Below, in pieces: positions 41,310 through 50,905 of a DNA stretch of 64,000 bases (position 1 is its first letter; each line of letters starts with the position of its first letter). This DNA comes from Methylophilus sp. DW102. Its GTDB lineage: Bacteria > Pseudomonadota > Gammaproteobacteria > Burkholderiales > Methylophilaceae. The translations under genes and the position numbers were made by a program. Below the pieces are notes generated by a model. That model was not told the DNA's origin. It saw only the letters and a program-made list of their open reading frames with translations, and ran no database searches. The stretch is taken from assembly GCF_037076555.1 (NCBI RefSeq), contig NZ_AP029023.1:558001-622000 (forward strand), read 5' to 3'.

Positions 41310-41342
41310 CAAAAAAGCCTGTGTAAAACACAGGCTTTTTTT
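41310..41342. terminator. Terminator downstream of the PsiF-like gene
   Basis: The arms AAAAAAGCCTGTG and CACAGGCTTTTTT surround a 5-base loop, with A and T runs on the two flanks. It lies between the psiF-like gene and the desaturase promoter region. Confidence 0.88.
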
Positions 41343-41354
41343 GTAAGTGGCCGC

Positions 41355-41642
41355 TTAACTGGCGGACAGGCAGGATTTCATAAATGCTTTACGCTCATCG
41401 CCTTTGAGCGCTTTGGTTTTAGCGTCTGCGTTACAGGTTTTCATTTTTTCCTGTTGCGCGGTCAACCCTGAGCTGGCGCCCTCTGCGGACAGGCATTGTT
41501 TCATGAATGCTTTGCGTTCATCGCCGGCCAAGGCCTTGGCTTTTGCATCGGCGTTACAGGTTTTCATTTTTTCTTGTTGCGTGCCAGCCTGAACAGAAAA
41601 ACAGACACAAGACAGCAACATAGCAATCACCAGTTTATTCAT
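41355..41642 (-). CDS. PsiF-repeat secreted protein
   Basis: A 95-residue protein. A signal peptide (1-19, VQA-GT) is followed by two nearly identical 31-residue PsiF repeats, each QQEKMKTCNADAK then KAL-GDERKAFMK-CLSA, joined by a short linker. The cysteines are conserved. The start MNKLVIAM has GGAG 8 bases upstream. PsiF proteins are phosphate-starvation-associated in E. coli; function is not known. Confidence 0.88.
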   Translation of the reverse strand: MNKLVIAMLLSCVCFSVQAGTQQEKMKTCNADAKAKALAGDERKAFMKQCLSAEGASSGLTAQQEKMKTCNADAKTKALKGDERKAFMKSCLSAS

Positions 41643-41737
41643 CGACGTCTCCAAACAAAATAAATTTTTCGAGTTTGAGGCTGCCAGCGGCGGGCCTGTG
41701 TGTTGCATTTTGACATAGAGCGCATGGCTTGGGGAAT

Positions 41738-41767
41738 AAAAAAAGCCCGGGAGATCCCGGGCTTTTA
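41738..41767. terminator. Terminator of the sorbosone-dehydrogenase-like gene
   Basis: An 11-base palindromic stem (AAAAGCCCGGG and its complement) around GAT with A/T-run flanks. It lies 22 bases after the stop of the minus-strand gene. Confidence 0.88.
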
Positions 41768-41789
41768 TGCCTGACGCTGAGACGTCTAT

Positions 41790-43727
41790 TTAATGAATGG
41801 GCAGACGATAGAGCAAGCCGGCTTTCATGTCGGGGATCAGTAGTGATTTGCCATCCGCGGAGAGGCTGATATCGGCTGCCGACTGATAGCCCTGGATGAT
41901 GCGTTGCGGCGTCGCTTTGGGGTCACTGAGTTGCCAGACGTTGCCGCCCGCCCAGTCACTCACATACAGCATGCCGTAGGCGTCGCGGATCAGGCCATCT
42001 GCGCCGCCAAAGCCCTGGTTCAGTAGCGTCACTACCGGCTTGCTGCCACCCAGTTGAACACTGAACAATTTGCCTGTGCCAAAGTCTGCGACCAGCAAAC
42101 GGTTAGGGCCATCCATGAGCAAACCATTGGGGCGTTTGATCCCGGCATTGGCTTTGAGCACTTGCGTGACCTTACCCTCAGGCGTGAGTTTGAAAATCCC
42201 CGCGCCCTTGCCGTTGTCATCGCCACTGTCAGAGACGTAGACATTGCCTAGGCCATCAATCTCGATATCGTTCAGAAACACTGGTTTTTGTGGGAAGGCA
42301 CTGGCGGCAGCGACTACGGTCTGCTTGCCGTTGCTGGTGTCAATCCGTACCACGCGATCATTATCCGCCACATACAGTTGGCCGTTAAACAGATCCAGCC
42401 CTTTGGGGTCATTCAGGCCTTCTGCCAGTGCGGTACGCGTGCCGTCGGCCGCAATGCGCGTGATTTTGCCATCGCCCGCTTTACCAAATTCACCGATTTC
42501 AGACACATATAGGGTGCCGTCCGGGCTGGCAAAAACGGATTCAGGCATGGCGAATCCGCTCAGTGTGTTGGCGGTGTTGGCGTTCACGCCTGACGCATCT
42601 GCTTTGCCGGTGTAGCTCACCCGGTAAATCACGCCATTGTAATCGTCCGAGACCAGCAACGAACCATCCGCAAGCTGTAACACATCCGTCGGGCGGCCCC
42701 AGACTTCGCCATCCGCGGTGAGCCAGCCATCAATAAATGGCTTGGTTTCCTTGACCTGGTGCTGAGCATCAAAAGTCACGCGCACCAACTGGTAGCCAAC
42801 CGGCACCTTGCGGTTCCACGAGCCATGCTGGGCAATCACCGCATTGCCCTGATACTCGTCAGGGAATTGCTTGCCTGTGTAAAACTTGAAGCCCAGATTG
42901 GCGCTGTGCGCCTGGAATTCTGCAACAGGCTTGGTCACCTCAGCGGGCGGCGTTTTGTTTTTCCAGTTGGGATCGCGTGTATCGCCACCTGCATAATAGG
43001 GAAAGCCAAAGTGCAGCCCGGCTTTAGGTGCTGCGTTAAGTTCGTCATGCGGGATGTCTGGTCCGAGCAGATCGACGCCATTGTCAGTGAAAAACAGGGT
43101 TTGGGTGTCTGGCTGAAAATCCATGCCGACCGAGTTACGCACGCCTTTGGCAAACGTTTCCACATGACTGCCATCGGCATTCATGCGGATAATTGAGGCC
43201 TCGTGACCTGTCGGGTCGCAGATATTGCATGGCGCGCCTATGGTCACATATAGCTTGTTGTCCGGCCCCACCGCCAGATAGCGCCAACCGTGATGCGCCT
43301 TGTCCGGCAGTTGCTCATACACGACTTCACGCATGGCCTTAAACGGCAGCGTGAGGTCAAAGTCTGGGGCGGCATAGCGTGTGATGCGATGCTGCTCGGC
43401 GACATATAAATGGCCATCCACCATGGCGACGCCATTGCCAACCTTGAGATCGTCCAGAATGCTGACCACCTGGTCAGCCTTGTGATCTTTGTTTTTATCG
43501 ACGACGGCATACACATGGTTGCCACGTGTACCGACATACACATTGCCATTGGTGCCCAGCGCCATCTGGCGGGCCCCCGGCACCTCGGCATACACATCAA
43601 TCTGAAAGCCATCCGGCAGATGCAGTTTGTTTAAATTGGCACGTACATCATTGATATCTGCCCAGGATGCATTCGCCGCTGTCGCGAGCACGGCGCCCAA
43701 CAGGCAGGTGATTAATCTTTTTTTCAT
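41790..43727 (-). CDS. Secreted glucose/sorbosone dehydrogenase-like beta-propeller protein
   Basis: A 645-residue periplasmic protein. A signal peptide (about 1-24) is followed by a GSDH-type propeller (about 30-370) with GYTRG-like LPDGFQIDVYAEVPGARQMA, ITRY, KGVRNSVGMDFQP, HDELN and AVIAQHGSWNR. A second NHL/SMP-30-like propeller fills the C-terminal half (FASPDGTLYVSEIG, NDIEIDGLGNVYVSDSGDD). Enzymes of this family use PQQ. Substrate is unknown. ATG 43727 has GAGGAT upstream. Confidence 0.85.
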   Translation of the reverse strand: MKKRLITCLLGAVLATAANASWADINDVRANLNKLHLPDGFQIDVYAEVPGARQMALGTNGNVYVGTRGNHVYAVVDKNKDHKADQVVSILDDLKVGNGVAMVDGHLYVAEQHRITRYAAPDFDLTLPFKAMREVVYEQLPDKAHHGWRYLAVGPDNKLYVTIGAPCNICDPTGHEASIIRMNADGSHVETFAKGVRNSVGMDFQPDTQTLFFTDNGVDLLGPDIPHDELNAAPKAGLHFGFPYYAGGDTRDPNWKNKTPPAEVTKPVAEFQAHSANLGFKFYTGKQFPDEYQGNAVIAQHGSWNRKVPVGYQLVRVTFDAQHQVKETKPFIDGWLTADGEVWGRPTDVLQLADGSLLVSDDYNGVIYRVSYTGKADASGVNANTANTLSGFAMPESVFASPDGTLYVSEIGEFGKAGDGKITRIAADGTRTALAEGLNDPKGLDLFNGQLYVADNDRVVRIDTSNGKQTVVAAASAFPQKPVFLNDIEIDGLGNVYVSDSGDDNGKGAGIFKLTPEGKVTQVLKANAGIKRPNGLLMDGPNRLLVADFGTGKLFSVQLGGSKPVVTLLNQGFGGADGLIRDAYGMLYVSDWAGGNVWQLSDPKATPQRIIQGYQSAADISLSADGKSLLIPDMKAGLLYRLPIH

Positions 43728-43911
43728 CACGGATATCCTCTTCTCTACAAATATTTAAACCAATATACCTAGCTCAGCCAGTGTAAGCACTTGCGCAAGC
43801 CCTGCAAAGTTTAAAAATATGAAATGATTGCCTATTCCTATTTTGGATAGGCTGCTTATTGCTATTTGGTAGTAATATCAATGCCTGATTATTCAATCAA
43901 CCGAGAATATT

Positions 43912-44877
43912 ATGAATAATGAATGCTGGCATGCACACGATAAGGAACGGACTATTTCTCTGCTCTCGGCACTGACACCAAAAGAGGGATTTACCCTGAC
44001 CGCACTCGATGGCGTCAAACTCATGCGCTGGAACCGGTCGATTGCACGCAGCCCAGTGTTTTACGAACCCAGTATTGTGTTCGTCTGCCAGGGCAGAAAA
44101 GTGGGTTACCTCGGCGGTGAGGTCTACCAGTATAACCCGCAGCAGTTTCTGATTCTGTCCGTGCCGTTGCCGTTTGAAAGCGAAACCATCGCCTCCCCAG
44201 ACGAGCCACTGCTGGCCATTTCTATCCGTATCAACTTATCGGTGATCTCAGAGTTATTAATGAGTCTGGAGCACACAACGCCGATGCAGGTGAATGGCAA
44301 AAGCGGCATTATTTCTACTGCGTTGGACAAACAACTCTCCAATGCGGTGGTGCGATTGCTGGAGTGCCTGCAATCAAAAACGGAGGCTGCCGTGCTTGGC
44401 CAGGCGATTATCCGCGAGATTCATTATCGGCTGCTCACCTCGGCGCAATCTTCTGCCATCCTGGCCGCGCATAGCACGCACAGCAATTTGGGCCGCATCA
44501 GCAAAGCCTTGCGCCTGATTCATGCCGAATATGCCAACGCCCTCAATGTGGACACTCTGGCGGCGGTCTCTGCCATGAGTGTGCCGTCGTTTCATGCCGC
44601 CTTTCGCGATGTCACGGCCACTTCACCTATCCAGTATTTGAAAAAAACACGGCTGCACAAAGCCAGGTTGTTGATGGTGCAAGACGGTATGAATGCCACG
44701 CTGGCGGCGACCAAGGTGGGGTATGAGAGTGCTTCGCAGTTTAGCCGTGAGTTCAAGCGCATGTTTGGCCGCAGCCCGATGGAAGAGGTGAGTGCAGTCC
44801 GTAGTGCCTTGATCACTTCACCAGGGGAATTTATTGGCAATCAACGGGACTATGCTTATGTGACCGTTCAGCAATAG
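43912..44877 (+). CDS. AraC-family transcriptional regulator
   Basis: A 321-residue protein: an N-terminal AraC_N cupin-like domain (about 25-185, with YEPSIVFVCQGRKVGYLGGE) and a C-terminal double helix-turn-helix (about 205-305, TLAAVSAMSVPSFHAAFRDVTATSPIQYLKKTRLHKAR and GYESASQFSREFKRMFGRSP). It resembles the AraC_N-type regulators next to alcohol dehydrogenase genes; the adh gene 155 bases downstream is the likely target. Confidence 0.93.
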   Translation: MNNECWHAHDKERTISLLSALTPKEGFTLTALDGVKLMRWNRSIARSPVFYEPSIVFVCQGRKVGYLGGEVYQYNPQQFLILSVPLPFESETIASPDEPLLAISIRINLSVISELLMSLEHTTPMQVNGKSGIISTALDKQLSNAVVRLLECLQSKTEAAVLGQAIIREIHYRLLTSAQSSAILAAHSTHSNLGRISKALRLIHAEYANALNVDTLAAVSAMSVPSFHAAFRDVTATSPIQYLKKTRLHKARLLMVQDGMNATLAATKVGYESASQFSREFKRMFGRSPMEEVSAVRSALITSPGEFIGNQRDYAYVTVQQ

Positions 44878-45032
44878 CGTCTATGCGGCCTGTCAAAACA
44901 TCCGAGAGGAATAGGCAACGATTTGAGAAGAGCAGGCAAGCCGGATGACGTACGCTTGTTTAGACTGTTGATCAGACTGCGGACGACTTTGGCCGCGGAA
45001 CATTTAGTTGAACAAAAAGACATGGAGATGCG

Positions 45033-46076
45033 ATGAAAACTGCAGCCTACGGCGTACAAAATGCAACCTCGCCCGTTGCCCCTATGAGTATAGACCGCCG
45101 GGAGCCCGGTCCTAACGATGTGCTCATCGATATCGAGTACTGCGGGATTTGCCATTCGGATATTCACCAGGCGCGCAATGAATGGGGTGGCGGTTCACTT
45201 TATCCCATGGTGCCAGGACATGAAATTGTCGGCCGCGTGCGGCAGGTCGGCCCGCAAGTGAGCAAGTTCAAGCCTGGGCAATTGGTGGGGGTCGGTTGCA
45301 TGGTGGATTCGTGCCGTCACTGTGAGGCCTGCGATGAAGGCGAAGAGCAATACTGTGACCACACGGTATTCACTTACAACGCCAAAGATCCCAAGCATGG
45401 CGGCCTGACCTTTGGTGGCTATGCCGAGCGGATTACCGTTGATGAACACTTTGTGGTCAGCGTGCCGGAAAACCTGGATACCAAAGCCGTGGCTCCCTTG
45501 CTCTGTGCCGGCATTACCTTGTATTCGCCATTGAAACACTGGCAGGTGCAGCCCGGCCAGAAAGTCGGCATTGTCGGCCTGGGCGGCTTGGGGCATATGG
45601 GGGTTAAATTGGCGGCCGCGATGGGCGCGCATGTGGTGATGATCACCACTTCGGCCAGCAAGGCGGCTGATGCGACCAAGCTGGGGGCGCATGAGGTGCT
45701 GATCTCCACACAAGCCGAAGACCTGGCCAAGCATGCTTCCAGTTTTGATTTGATTATTGACACGGTGCCGGTTGCCCATGACCTGAACCCTTACATTGGC
45801 CTGCTCAAGCGGGATAAAACCATCGTGCTGGTCGGTCCGCTGGACCCGGTTGACGTCCATGGCGCCAACCTGATCACGCAACGCCGTCATGTCGCCGGGT
45901 CACTGATAGGCGGCATTGCCGAAACCCAGGAAATGCTGGATTTCTGTGGCAAACATAACATCGTCAGCGATGTCGAGATGATCGATGCCAACTATATCAA
46001 TGATGCTTACGAGCGCATGCTCAAGAGTGATGTGAAATATCGTTTTGTGATTGATATCAATTCCATGAAAGCTTAA
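45033..46076 (+). CDS. Zinc-dependent NADP-type alcohol dehydrogenase (YahK/CAD family)
   Basis: A 347-residue medium-chain dehydrogenase. The catalytic zinc is at GICHSDIH and GHEIVG, the structural zinc at the four Cys in SCRHCEACDEGEEQYCDH, and the Rossmann site at GIVGLGGLGHMGVKLAAAMGA. It probably reduces aldehydes with NADPH. GGAG lies 6 bases upstream of the ATG. It is preceded by a co-directional AraC regulator. Confidence 0.94.
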   Translation: MKTAAYGVQNATSPVAPMSIDRREPGPNDVLIDIEYCGICHSDIHQARNEWGGGSLYPMVPGHEIVGRVRQVGPQVSKFKPGQLVGVGCMVDSCRHCEACDEGEEQYCDHTVFTYNAKDPKHGGLTFGGYAERITVDEHFVVSVPENLDTKAVAPLLCAGITLYSPLKHWQVQPGQKVGIVGLGGLGHMGVKLAAAMGAHVVMITTSASKAADATKLGAHEVLISTQAEDLAKHASSFDLIIDTVPVAHDLNPYIGLLKRDKTIVLVGPLDPVDVHGANLITQRRHVAGSLIGGIAETQEMLDFCGKHNIVSDVEMIDANYINDAYERMLKSDVKYRFVIDINSMKA

Positions 46077-46102
46077 GCGGTGAGTACTTGCCGTCTGGCG
46101 AT

Positions 46103-46138
46103 AAAAAAGCCCTGTTGAAATGAACAGGGCTTTTTTAT
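46103..46138. terminator. Bidirectional terminator after the alcohol dehydrogenase
   Basis: A 14-base stem AAAAAAGCCCTGTT / AACAGGGCTTTTTT with a 6-base loop. It is shared by the convergent adh and FlxA-like genes. Confidence 0.92.
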
Positions 46139-46183
46139 AGGTAATGCCAGGCCCGACCACCAAAGCTGAGGGCCGAAAACAGT

Positions 46184-46525
46184 TTAAACATATTCGTCTA
46201 TCATTGAGAGTTTCTGCTTGGCAGGCGCCTGATTGTTCTGGTTGAACGTTGACGAGCCTTCTGTCTGCTTCTGCTTTTCTGCCGTTTCCTGTTTTTGCCG
46301 GATAAGTTGGTCCAGTTGTGCTTGCGTCGCCTCGATTTGCAATTGGATGAGCTTGGCTTTGGCCTGCCCTTCTTTCGATTGCGTATTAATCACTTCCTTC
46401 AGGTCTTTTTGCAGAGAGGTCAGCTTTTTCTGCAGTGCTTCTATGGCCGACTGGCTGCTGCCGCTCGTGCTGGCTGTACTGGTCATTTGAGTGCTCACAG
46501 CGGACATCGAAATAGAAATGGACAT
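46184..46525 (-). CDS. FlxA-like coiled-coil protein
   Basis: A 113-residue protein. A Ser/Thr-rich N-terminus precedes a long coiled coil (about 26-90: IEALQKKLTSLQKDLKEVIN, then QIEATQAQLDQLIRQKQET), ending in a Gln-rich tail. This matches FlxA-like proteins. No flagellar genes are near. Role unknown. Confidence 0.78.
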   Translation of the reverse strand: MSISISMSAVSTQMTSTASTSGSSQSAIEALQKKLTSLQKDLKEVINTQSKEGQAKAKLIQLQIEATQAQLDQLIRQKQETAEKQKQTEGSSTFNQNNQAPAKQKLSMIDEYV

Positions 46526-46672
46526 GGCATGCTCATAAAAGTATTGTCTACAATTTAATTACGACAGCAGCAGGGCAGACTTGAGGCGGGGACCTCAAAA
46601 TCTGCGCAATCACACTTTTATTGTTGAGCTGCATTCACCTGGAATAGACGAGCTTGCAATTTGTTTGACACC

Positions 46673-46694
46673 ATACTATACTGATCCGTACTAT
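46673..46694 (+). promoter_or_regulatory. Candidate MarR operator at the marR start
   Basis: ATACTAT (46673) and GTACTAT (46688) are direct repeats 15 bases apart. TATACT inside the first fits a -10 with TTGCAA 16 bases upstream. The second copy runs into the ATG of marR, so RNA would start very close to or at the start codon. The same pattern is found before the next gene. Confidence 0.5.
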
Positions 46695-47196
46695 GTTGCT
46701 GCTCAAAGAGTTACCCACCTCCAAAAGCCTGGAAAAGTTTGTGACCCGCTATCCTGGCACAGACATTACAGCGATTTCTGACTTTGTCAGTATTTTGCGC
46801 GCCGCGTCGGATATTTCGACGGCGCTGGATGCGTTATTGGCCAGGCATGGCTTGCTGCAAGGACGCTGGTGGGTACTGGTGTTGCTGATGCGGCAGGATG
46901 ACCTGACTTCTTCGCCTTCAGAACTGGCCGACAAAGCTGGCGTGACCAAGGCCACCATGACGGGTTTCATTGACGGGCTGGAGCGTGAGGGCCTGGTGTC
47001 GCGCTTTATGGATACCAGCGACAGGCGCAAATTCCTGATCCGGTTGTCGGTGGCTGGGCAACAAAAACTCGATGAAGTCATGCCGGACTATGTGCAATGC
47101 GTCACCCAGTTTATGAACGTCCTGGCCAAGGCACAAAGAGACACCCTGATTGCGGATTTGGCGACATTGGCCAGCCGCGTCGATTTGATTAAATAA
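46693..47196 (+). CDS. MarR-family transcriptional regulator
   Basis: A 167-residue winged-helix repressor. The DNA-binding part shows LTSSPSELADKAGVTKATMTGFIDGLEREGLVSRFMDTSDRRKFLIRLS, with the Asp-Arg-Arg wing. N- and C-terminal helices form the dimer domain. It lies 60 bases before and in the same direction as the efflux operon it probably represses. No ribosome site precedes the ATG. Confidence 0.93.
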   Translation: MLLLKELPTSKSLEKFVTRYPGTDITAISDFVSILRAASDISTALDALLARHGLLQGRWWVLVLLMRQDDLTSSPSELADKAGVTKATMTGFIDGLEREGLVSRFMDTSDRRKFLIRLSVAGQQKLDEVMPDYVQCVTQFMNVLAKAQRDTLIADLATLASRVDLIK

Positions 47197-47234
47197 ACGG
47201 CGGCATCATTTTTTTAATTATTTAGTTTGATGCC

Positions 47235-47256
47235 GTACTATTAATAGCCATACTTT
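47235..47256 (+). promoter_or_regulatory. Candidate MarR operator before the efflux operon
   Basis: GTACTAT (47235) and ATACTTT (47250) repeat with the same 15-base period as at the marR start. The second copy abuts the ATG of the outer-membrane factor gene, which also lacks a ribosome site. Confidence 0.5.
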
Positions 47257-48744
47257 ATGTCTCTGCCTTTCACCTCAACACTGACTGTTTTGTCGCCGCG
47301 TCAGCTCTGGCCGGTTGCGCGCAGTGCGGTCTGGCTCTTGGCGCTGTTGCTCAATGGATGTCTCAGCAGTCAAGGCATTGCGCCCGTGTCGCAGCCACTG
47401 CTACAGGATCAGTTAGCGCTGGGTAAAACCATTTCGGAGGCGCCTGTCATGGCGTGGCCCACCGAGCACTGGTGGTATGTCTATGGGGATGCACAGCTCA
47501 ACCGTCTGATTGAGAAAAGTCTGCATGACCATCCTGACCTCAAAAAAGCGACGGCACGAATAGCCGTAACCACCGCTATGGCCGAGCAGGCCCATGCCGC
47601 CACCTTGCCCAACCTTGGCGGTAAAGTCAGCTCTTCACGCGAGCGGTTTACCGAGTTGAGCTTTATCCCCAAGCCGTGGGCAGGTCGCTTTAACTGGAAC
47701 AACCAGGCGACCGTAGACATGACCTACAACCTGGACCTGTGGAAACAGCAGAAATCGGCGTGGCTGGCGGCACTGGATGAAACGCGGGTGGCGGACGCCG
47801 AAATGCAGCAGGTCAAGATTGAGCTCACGGCGGCGATAGTCAAAAGTGAGATCCAGCTTGCGGCCGAATATCAATGGCGCGACCTGGCACAAGACGAGCT
47901 GGACGATTTGCGTCACGAGATTGCTATTGCCCAAAAGGCCCTGGCGGCCGGACTCAATACCCAACTCGCCCTGAGTCGTCTGGAGGCGAGGCTACCAGCG
48001 GCGCAGAACAAACTGGTATTGATAGACTTGCACCTGACCTTGCTCAAAAACCAGATGGCGGCACTAAGCGGCGAGGGGCCTGGCGCGGGCGAAAGCATTA
48101 CCCGCCCGACCTTGCATTTGTCCGCCAGCGTTGGCCTGCCTGACCACTTGCCCGCTAACCTGGTTGGCCGTCGCCCGGATATGGTAGCGGCCAGATGGCG
48201 GGTGGAGGCGGCACAGAAGCATATACAGAGTGCCAAAGCCGCGTTTTACCCGAATATCAATTTGCTGGGCTATGTCGGCTTTCAGGGACTTGCGTTTGCG
48301 AGTCTGTTTTCCAGTGCCGGTCTGGTGGGTAATCTGGGCCCAGCCATGACATTGCCGCTGTTTGATGGCGGCCGTCGACGCGCCAATCTGTCCGCCGAAA
48401 CGGCCTTATATGACATGGCAGTGGAGGACTACAACGCCACGCTGCTGAAGGCACTTGAGCGCATCTCCAGCCAGTTGTCGGTCATGCAAACGGTAGAGGC
48501 TGAAATGACAAATACCCGGCAAGCCCTGGACAAGAGCGAGCAGACCCATCGGCTGGCGCTGAAAAACTACCGCGCCGGACTCAGTAACCGGGTCGAGAGC
48601 CTGCAAACCAATCTGCTGGTCTTGCAGCAAAAAAACGTGCTGGTCGAACAGGAGGCCGCGCGCCTGGAGGCGTATGCGGCACTGATGCTGGCCTTGGGTG
48701 GCGGCGTGATGGAGGAGGCGCATGCAACGCAGGCACGCCCTTAG
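47257..48744 (+). CDS. NodT-family outer-membrane efflux lipoprotein
   Basis: A 495-residue TolC-type channel. The leader ends in a lipobox-like LLLNGC (Cys about 31). Two OMF repeats are seen, with WWYVYGDAQLNRLIEKSLHDHPDLKKATARI, LPANLVGRRPDMVAARWRVEAAQKHIQSAKAAFYPNI and FDGGRRRANL. It starts an efflux operon: its end overlaps the FUSC start by 23 bases. Confidence 0.94.
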   Translation: MSLPFTSTLTVLSPRQLWPVARSAVWLLALLLNGCLSSQGIAPVSQPLLQDQLALGKTISEAPVMAWPTEHWWYVYGDAQLNRLIEKSLHDHPDLKKATARIAVTTAMAEQAHAATLPNLGGKVSSSRERFTELSFIPKPWAGRFNWNNQATVDMTYNLDLWKQQKSAWLAALDETRVADAEMQQVKIELTAAIVKSEIQLAAEYQWRDLAQDELDDLRHEIAIAQKALAAGLNTQLALSRLEARLPAAQNKLVLIDLHLTLLKNQMAALSGEGPGAGESITRPTLHLSASVGLPDHLPANLVGRRPDMVAARWRVEAAQKHIQSAKAAFYPNINLLGYVGFQGLAFASLFSSAGLVGNLGPAMTLPLFDGGRRRANLSAETALYDMAVEDYNATLLKALERISSQLSVMQTVEAEMTNTRQALDKSEQTHRLALKNYRAGLSNRVESLQTNLLVLQQKNVLVEQEAARLEAYAALMLALGGGVMEEAHATQARP

Positions 48745-50893
48745 GCAAGGTTGGCACGCGCTGGCGGCTGGCATTGCAATACTTGGCCACGGGGGGCGGT
48801 GGCTGGCCATCTGTGCGCAACAGGCCGGACTAGACTGGTACCGGCAGGATTTCCCGCTCATCGGATATTTGTTCAAGTATTTGCTCGCCTCTTGGCTGGC
48901 CTTATGGCTGGCTTTGAAAATGGAAATGGACCAGCCGGCGACGGCGCTCTTGACGGTGGTGATCGTCATGCATTTTCGCTCGGGCATGGTAATCACCAAG
49001 AGTTACTACCGGTTGATCGGCACGGGCATTGGTATCCTGTTTTCATTGCTACTGGTAGCCAGTTTTGCGCAGGACCGGTTCCCGTTTTTTATCGCGGCTG
49101 CGCTTTGGATAGGCTTGTGCACGGCGGGATCGCTGGTTTACCGCAACTTTCAATCTTATGGCTTTGTGCTGGCCGGTTACACACTGTGTATTGTCGGCTT
49201 GCCAGCCACGCTGACGCCCTGGCACACCTTTCAAATTGCCTCAACGCGCATGTCAGAAATCGGGGTGGGCTTGCTTAGTGCCAGCCTGGTGAGCGAGCTG
49301 GTGCTGCCGCAGCGCCTGTGGGAAACCATTCAGGCCGTGGTGCGTGGCAAGTTCCGTGATTTCAGTCTGTTGCTTGGGCAGGGCGAAGCTGCTGGCCTGA
49401 ATCAGCCCGTGCTCAAGTTTATGCAAGACCTGTATCAACTGGAGTCTTTCCGGGCTTCGGCGCAATTTGAAACCGATGATGCGCGCGTGCATAGCACCAC
49501 GATTAACCAGCTTAATCTGCAGTTTATGGCGGTTTCAACCACCTACATCGTCTTTCAGCGCCTGCAACAGCGGCTGCAGCGCAGTGGATGCAAGCATGAT
49601 GCCGAGGCTTTGCAGGAGTTGATGCAACCCCTGGCGACGGCGGTGTTGAGTAAAGGACAACCCGCCATAAGTGCGCCAGAGCTGACGCAATTGCAACAGG
49701 CCGTTGCTGCGTATCAGCAAGCGTTTGCTACCGCGTTTCAGCGGCAGAGGCAGGCCTTGTCGATTCTGCCTGAGGGACAGCTGCTGACATTCGAGAGTGG
49801 GGCAGCGTTGTTGCAACGTCTGGCCGCCGAATTGGCCGCTTATCTGGACACCTATGTGTTGCTGGTGGCCAATCCGCGCAAGCGGCAAGTGGCCAGCCGC
49901 GAGTTTGCAGCCGCGCAGTTGCAAATGCATATTGACTGGTTGCCGGTGGCAATTGCCGCGACACGTGGCGCACTCACCTTGCTGGTGCTGGCCGTGCTCT
50001 GGATGACCATAGACTGGCCTTCCGGCATCCTGGCCATGACCCTGGGGGTGATTACCAGCACCTTGTTTGCGGGCAGCCCGACGCCGATGGCTACCTTGCG
50101 CCAGTTTACGCTTGGCGTGGTACTGGGCATTGTGCTGGTTTACCTGAGCAATGTGTTCTGGCTGACGGCGGCACACGACTACGTCATGTTGTGCATCGTG
50201 ATTGCCCCGGCCATTTTGCTGACGGCCTGGCTCATTGCCCGGCCTGCCACCGCACTTGTCGGGGCTGGGCTGGGCATTGCCTACTTTTTAATGGTTGGCT
50301 TTAACCAGGCGCTGGGTGATCTGCCGGTCAGATATTTCAATGATTCGATTGCACTCATGATTGCGCTGGCGGTGTCCGCCATCCTGTTCAGCCTGACTGA
50401 CTATGCCGCCAGCCCCTGGGCCAGGCGCCGCTTGCTGGCGCAATTGCGCGGGCTAGTGGTGGAGGCTTGCCTGAATACCACCATGACCGCGGCGGCGTTT
50501 GAAATGCGGGCACGCGACCTGATCCAGCGCTCGGGCGACCTGCATAGACCACAAGCGGCAGACAGCGTCCACGTCGCAGAGGCATTGTGTGCGGCGCTGG
50601 AGATGGGCCATGCCGTACTGGCCTTGCGCACGGCGGCGGTGGCGTTGCCTGCGCAGCCGCAGCGATTAGTGCAACATACACTGTTGCTGGTCGCACACGA
50701 CTACAAACAGCCCAGCCGCAAACATCAGCAACAGGTCTTGCAATGGCTGGATCACTTTTTGGTCTGGTTGCAAGGCGGTGAATATGCGCAGAGCTTGTCG
50801 CCGACGCAAGTGCAAAAGCTGGTAACGCAGTTACATTTTGTCCGGCTGGTGATCGACACCGAAATGCCTGCGCTCAGCCCTAGGTCCTTATGA
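48722..50893 (+). CDS. FUSC-family inner-membrane efflux protein (AaeB-like)
   Basis: A 723-residue membrane protein with two sets of about five to six helices (about 45-200 and 405-560) and soluble domains after each, the FUSC plan. AaeB of E. coli exports aromatic carboxylic acids with AaeA. Here the DUF1656 and HlyD genes follow directly. GGAGGAGG precedes the ATG, inside the nodT-like gene. Confidence 0.92.
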   Translation: MQRRHALRQGWHALAAGIAILGHGGRWLAICAQQAGLDWYRQDFPLIGYLFKYLLASWLALWLALKMEMDQPATALLTVVIVMHFRSGMVITKSYYRLIGTGIGILFSLLLVASFAQDRFPFFIAAALWIGLCTAGSLVYRNFQSYGFVLAGYTLCIVGLPATLTPWHTFQIASTRMSEIGVGLLSASLVSELVLPQRLWETIQAVVRGKFRDFSLLLGQGEAAGLNQPVLKFMQDLYQLESFRASAQFETDDARVHSTTINQLNLQFMAVSTTYIVFQRLQQRLQRSGCKHDAEALQELMQPLATAVLSKGQPAISAPELTQLQQAVAAYQQAFATAFQRQRQALSILPEGQLLTFESGAALLQRLAAELAAYLDTYVLLVANPRKRQVASREFAAAQLQMHIDWLPVAIAATRGALTLLVLAVLWMTIDWPSGILAMTLGVITSTLFAGSPTPMATLRQFTLGVVLGIVLVYLSNVFWLTAAHDYVMLCIVIAPAILLTAWLIARPATALVGAGLGIAYFLMVGFNQALGDLPVRYFNDSIALMIALAVSAILFSLTDYAASPWARRRLLAQLRGLVVEACLNTTMTAAAFEMRARDLIQRSGDLHRPQAADSVHVAEALCAALEMGHAVLALRTAAVALPAQPQRLVQHTLLLVAHDYKQPSRKHQQQVLQWLDHFLVWLQGGEYAQSLSPTQVQKLVTQLHFVRLVIDTEMPALSPRSL

Positions 50894-50905
50894 AGGAGAC
50901 GACAC

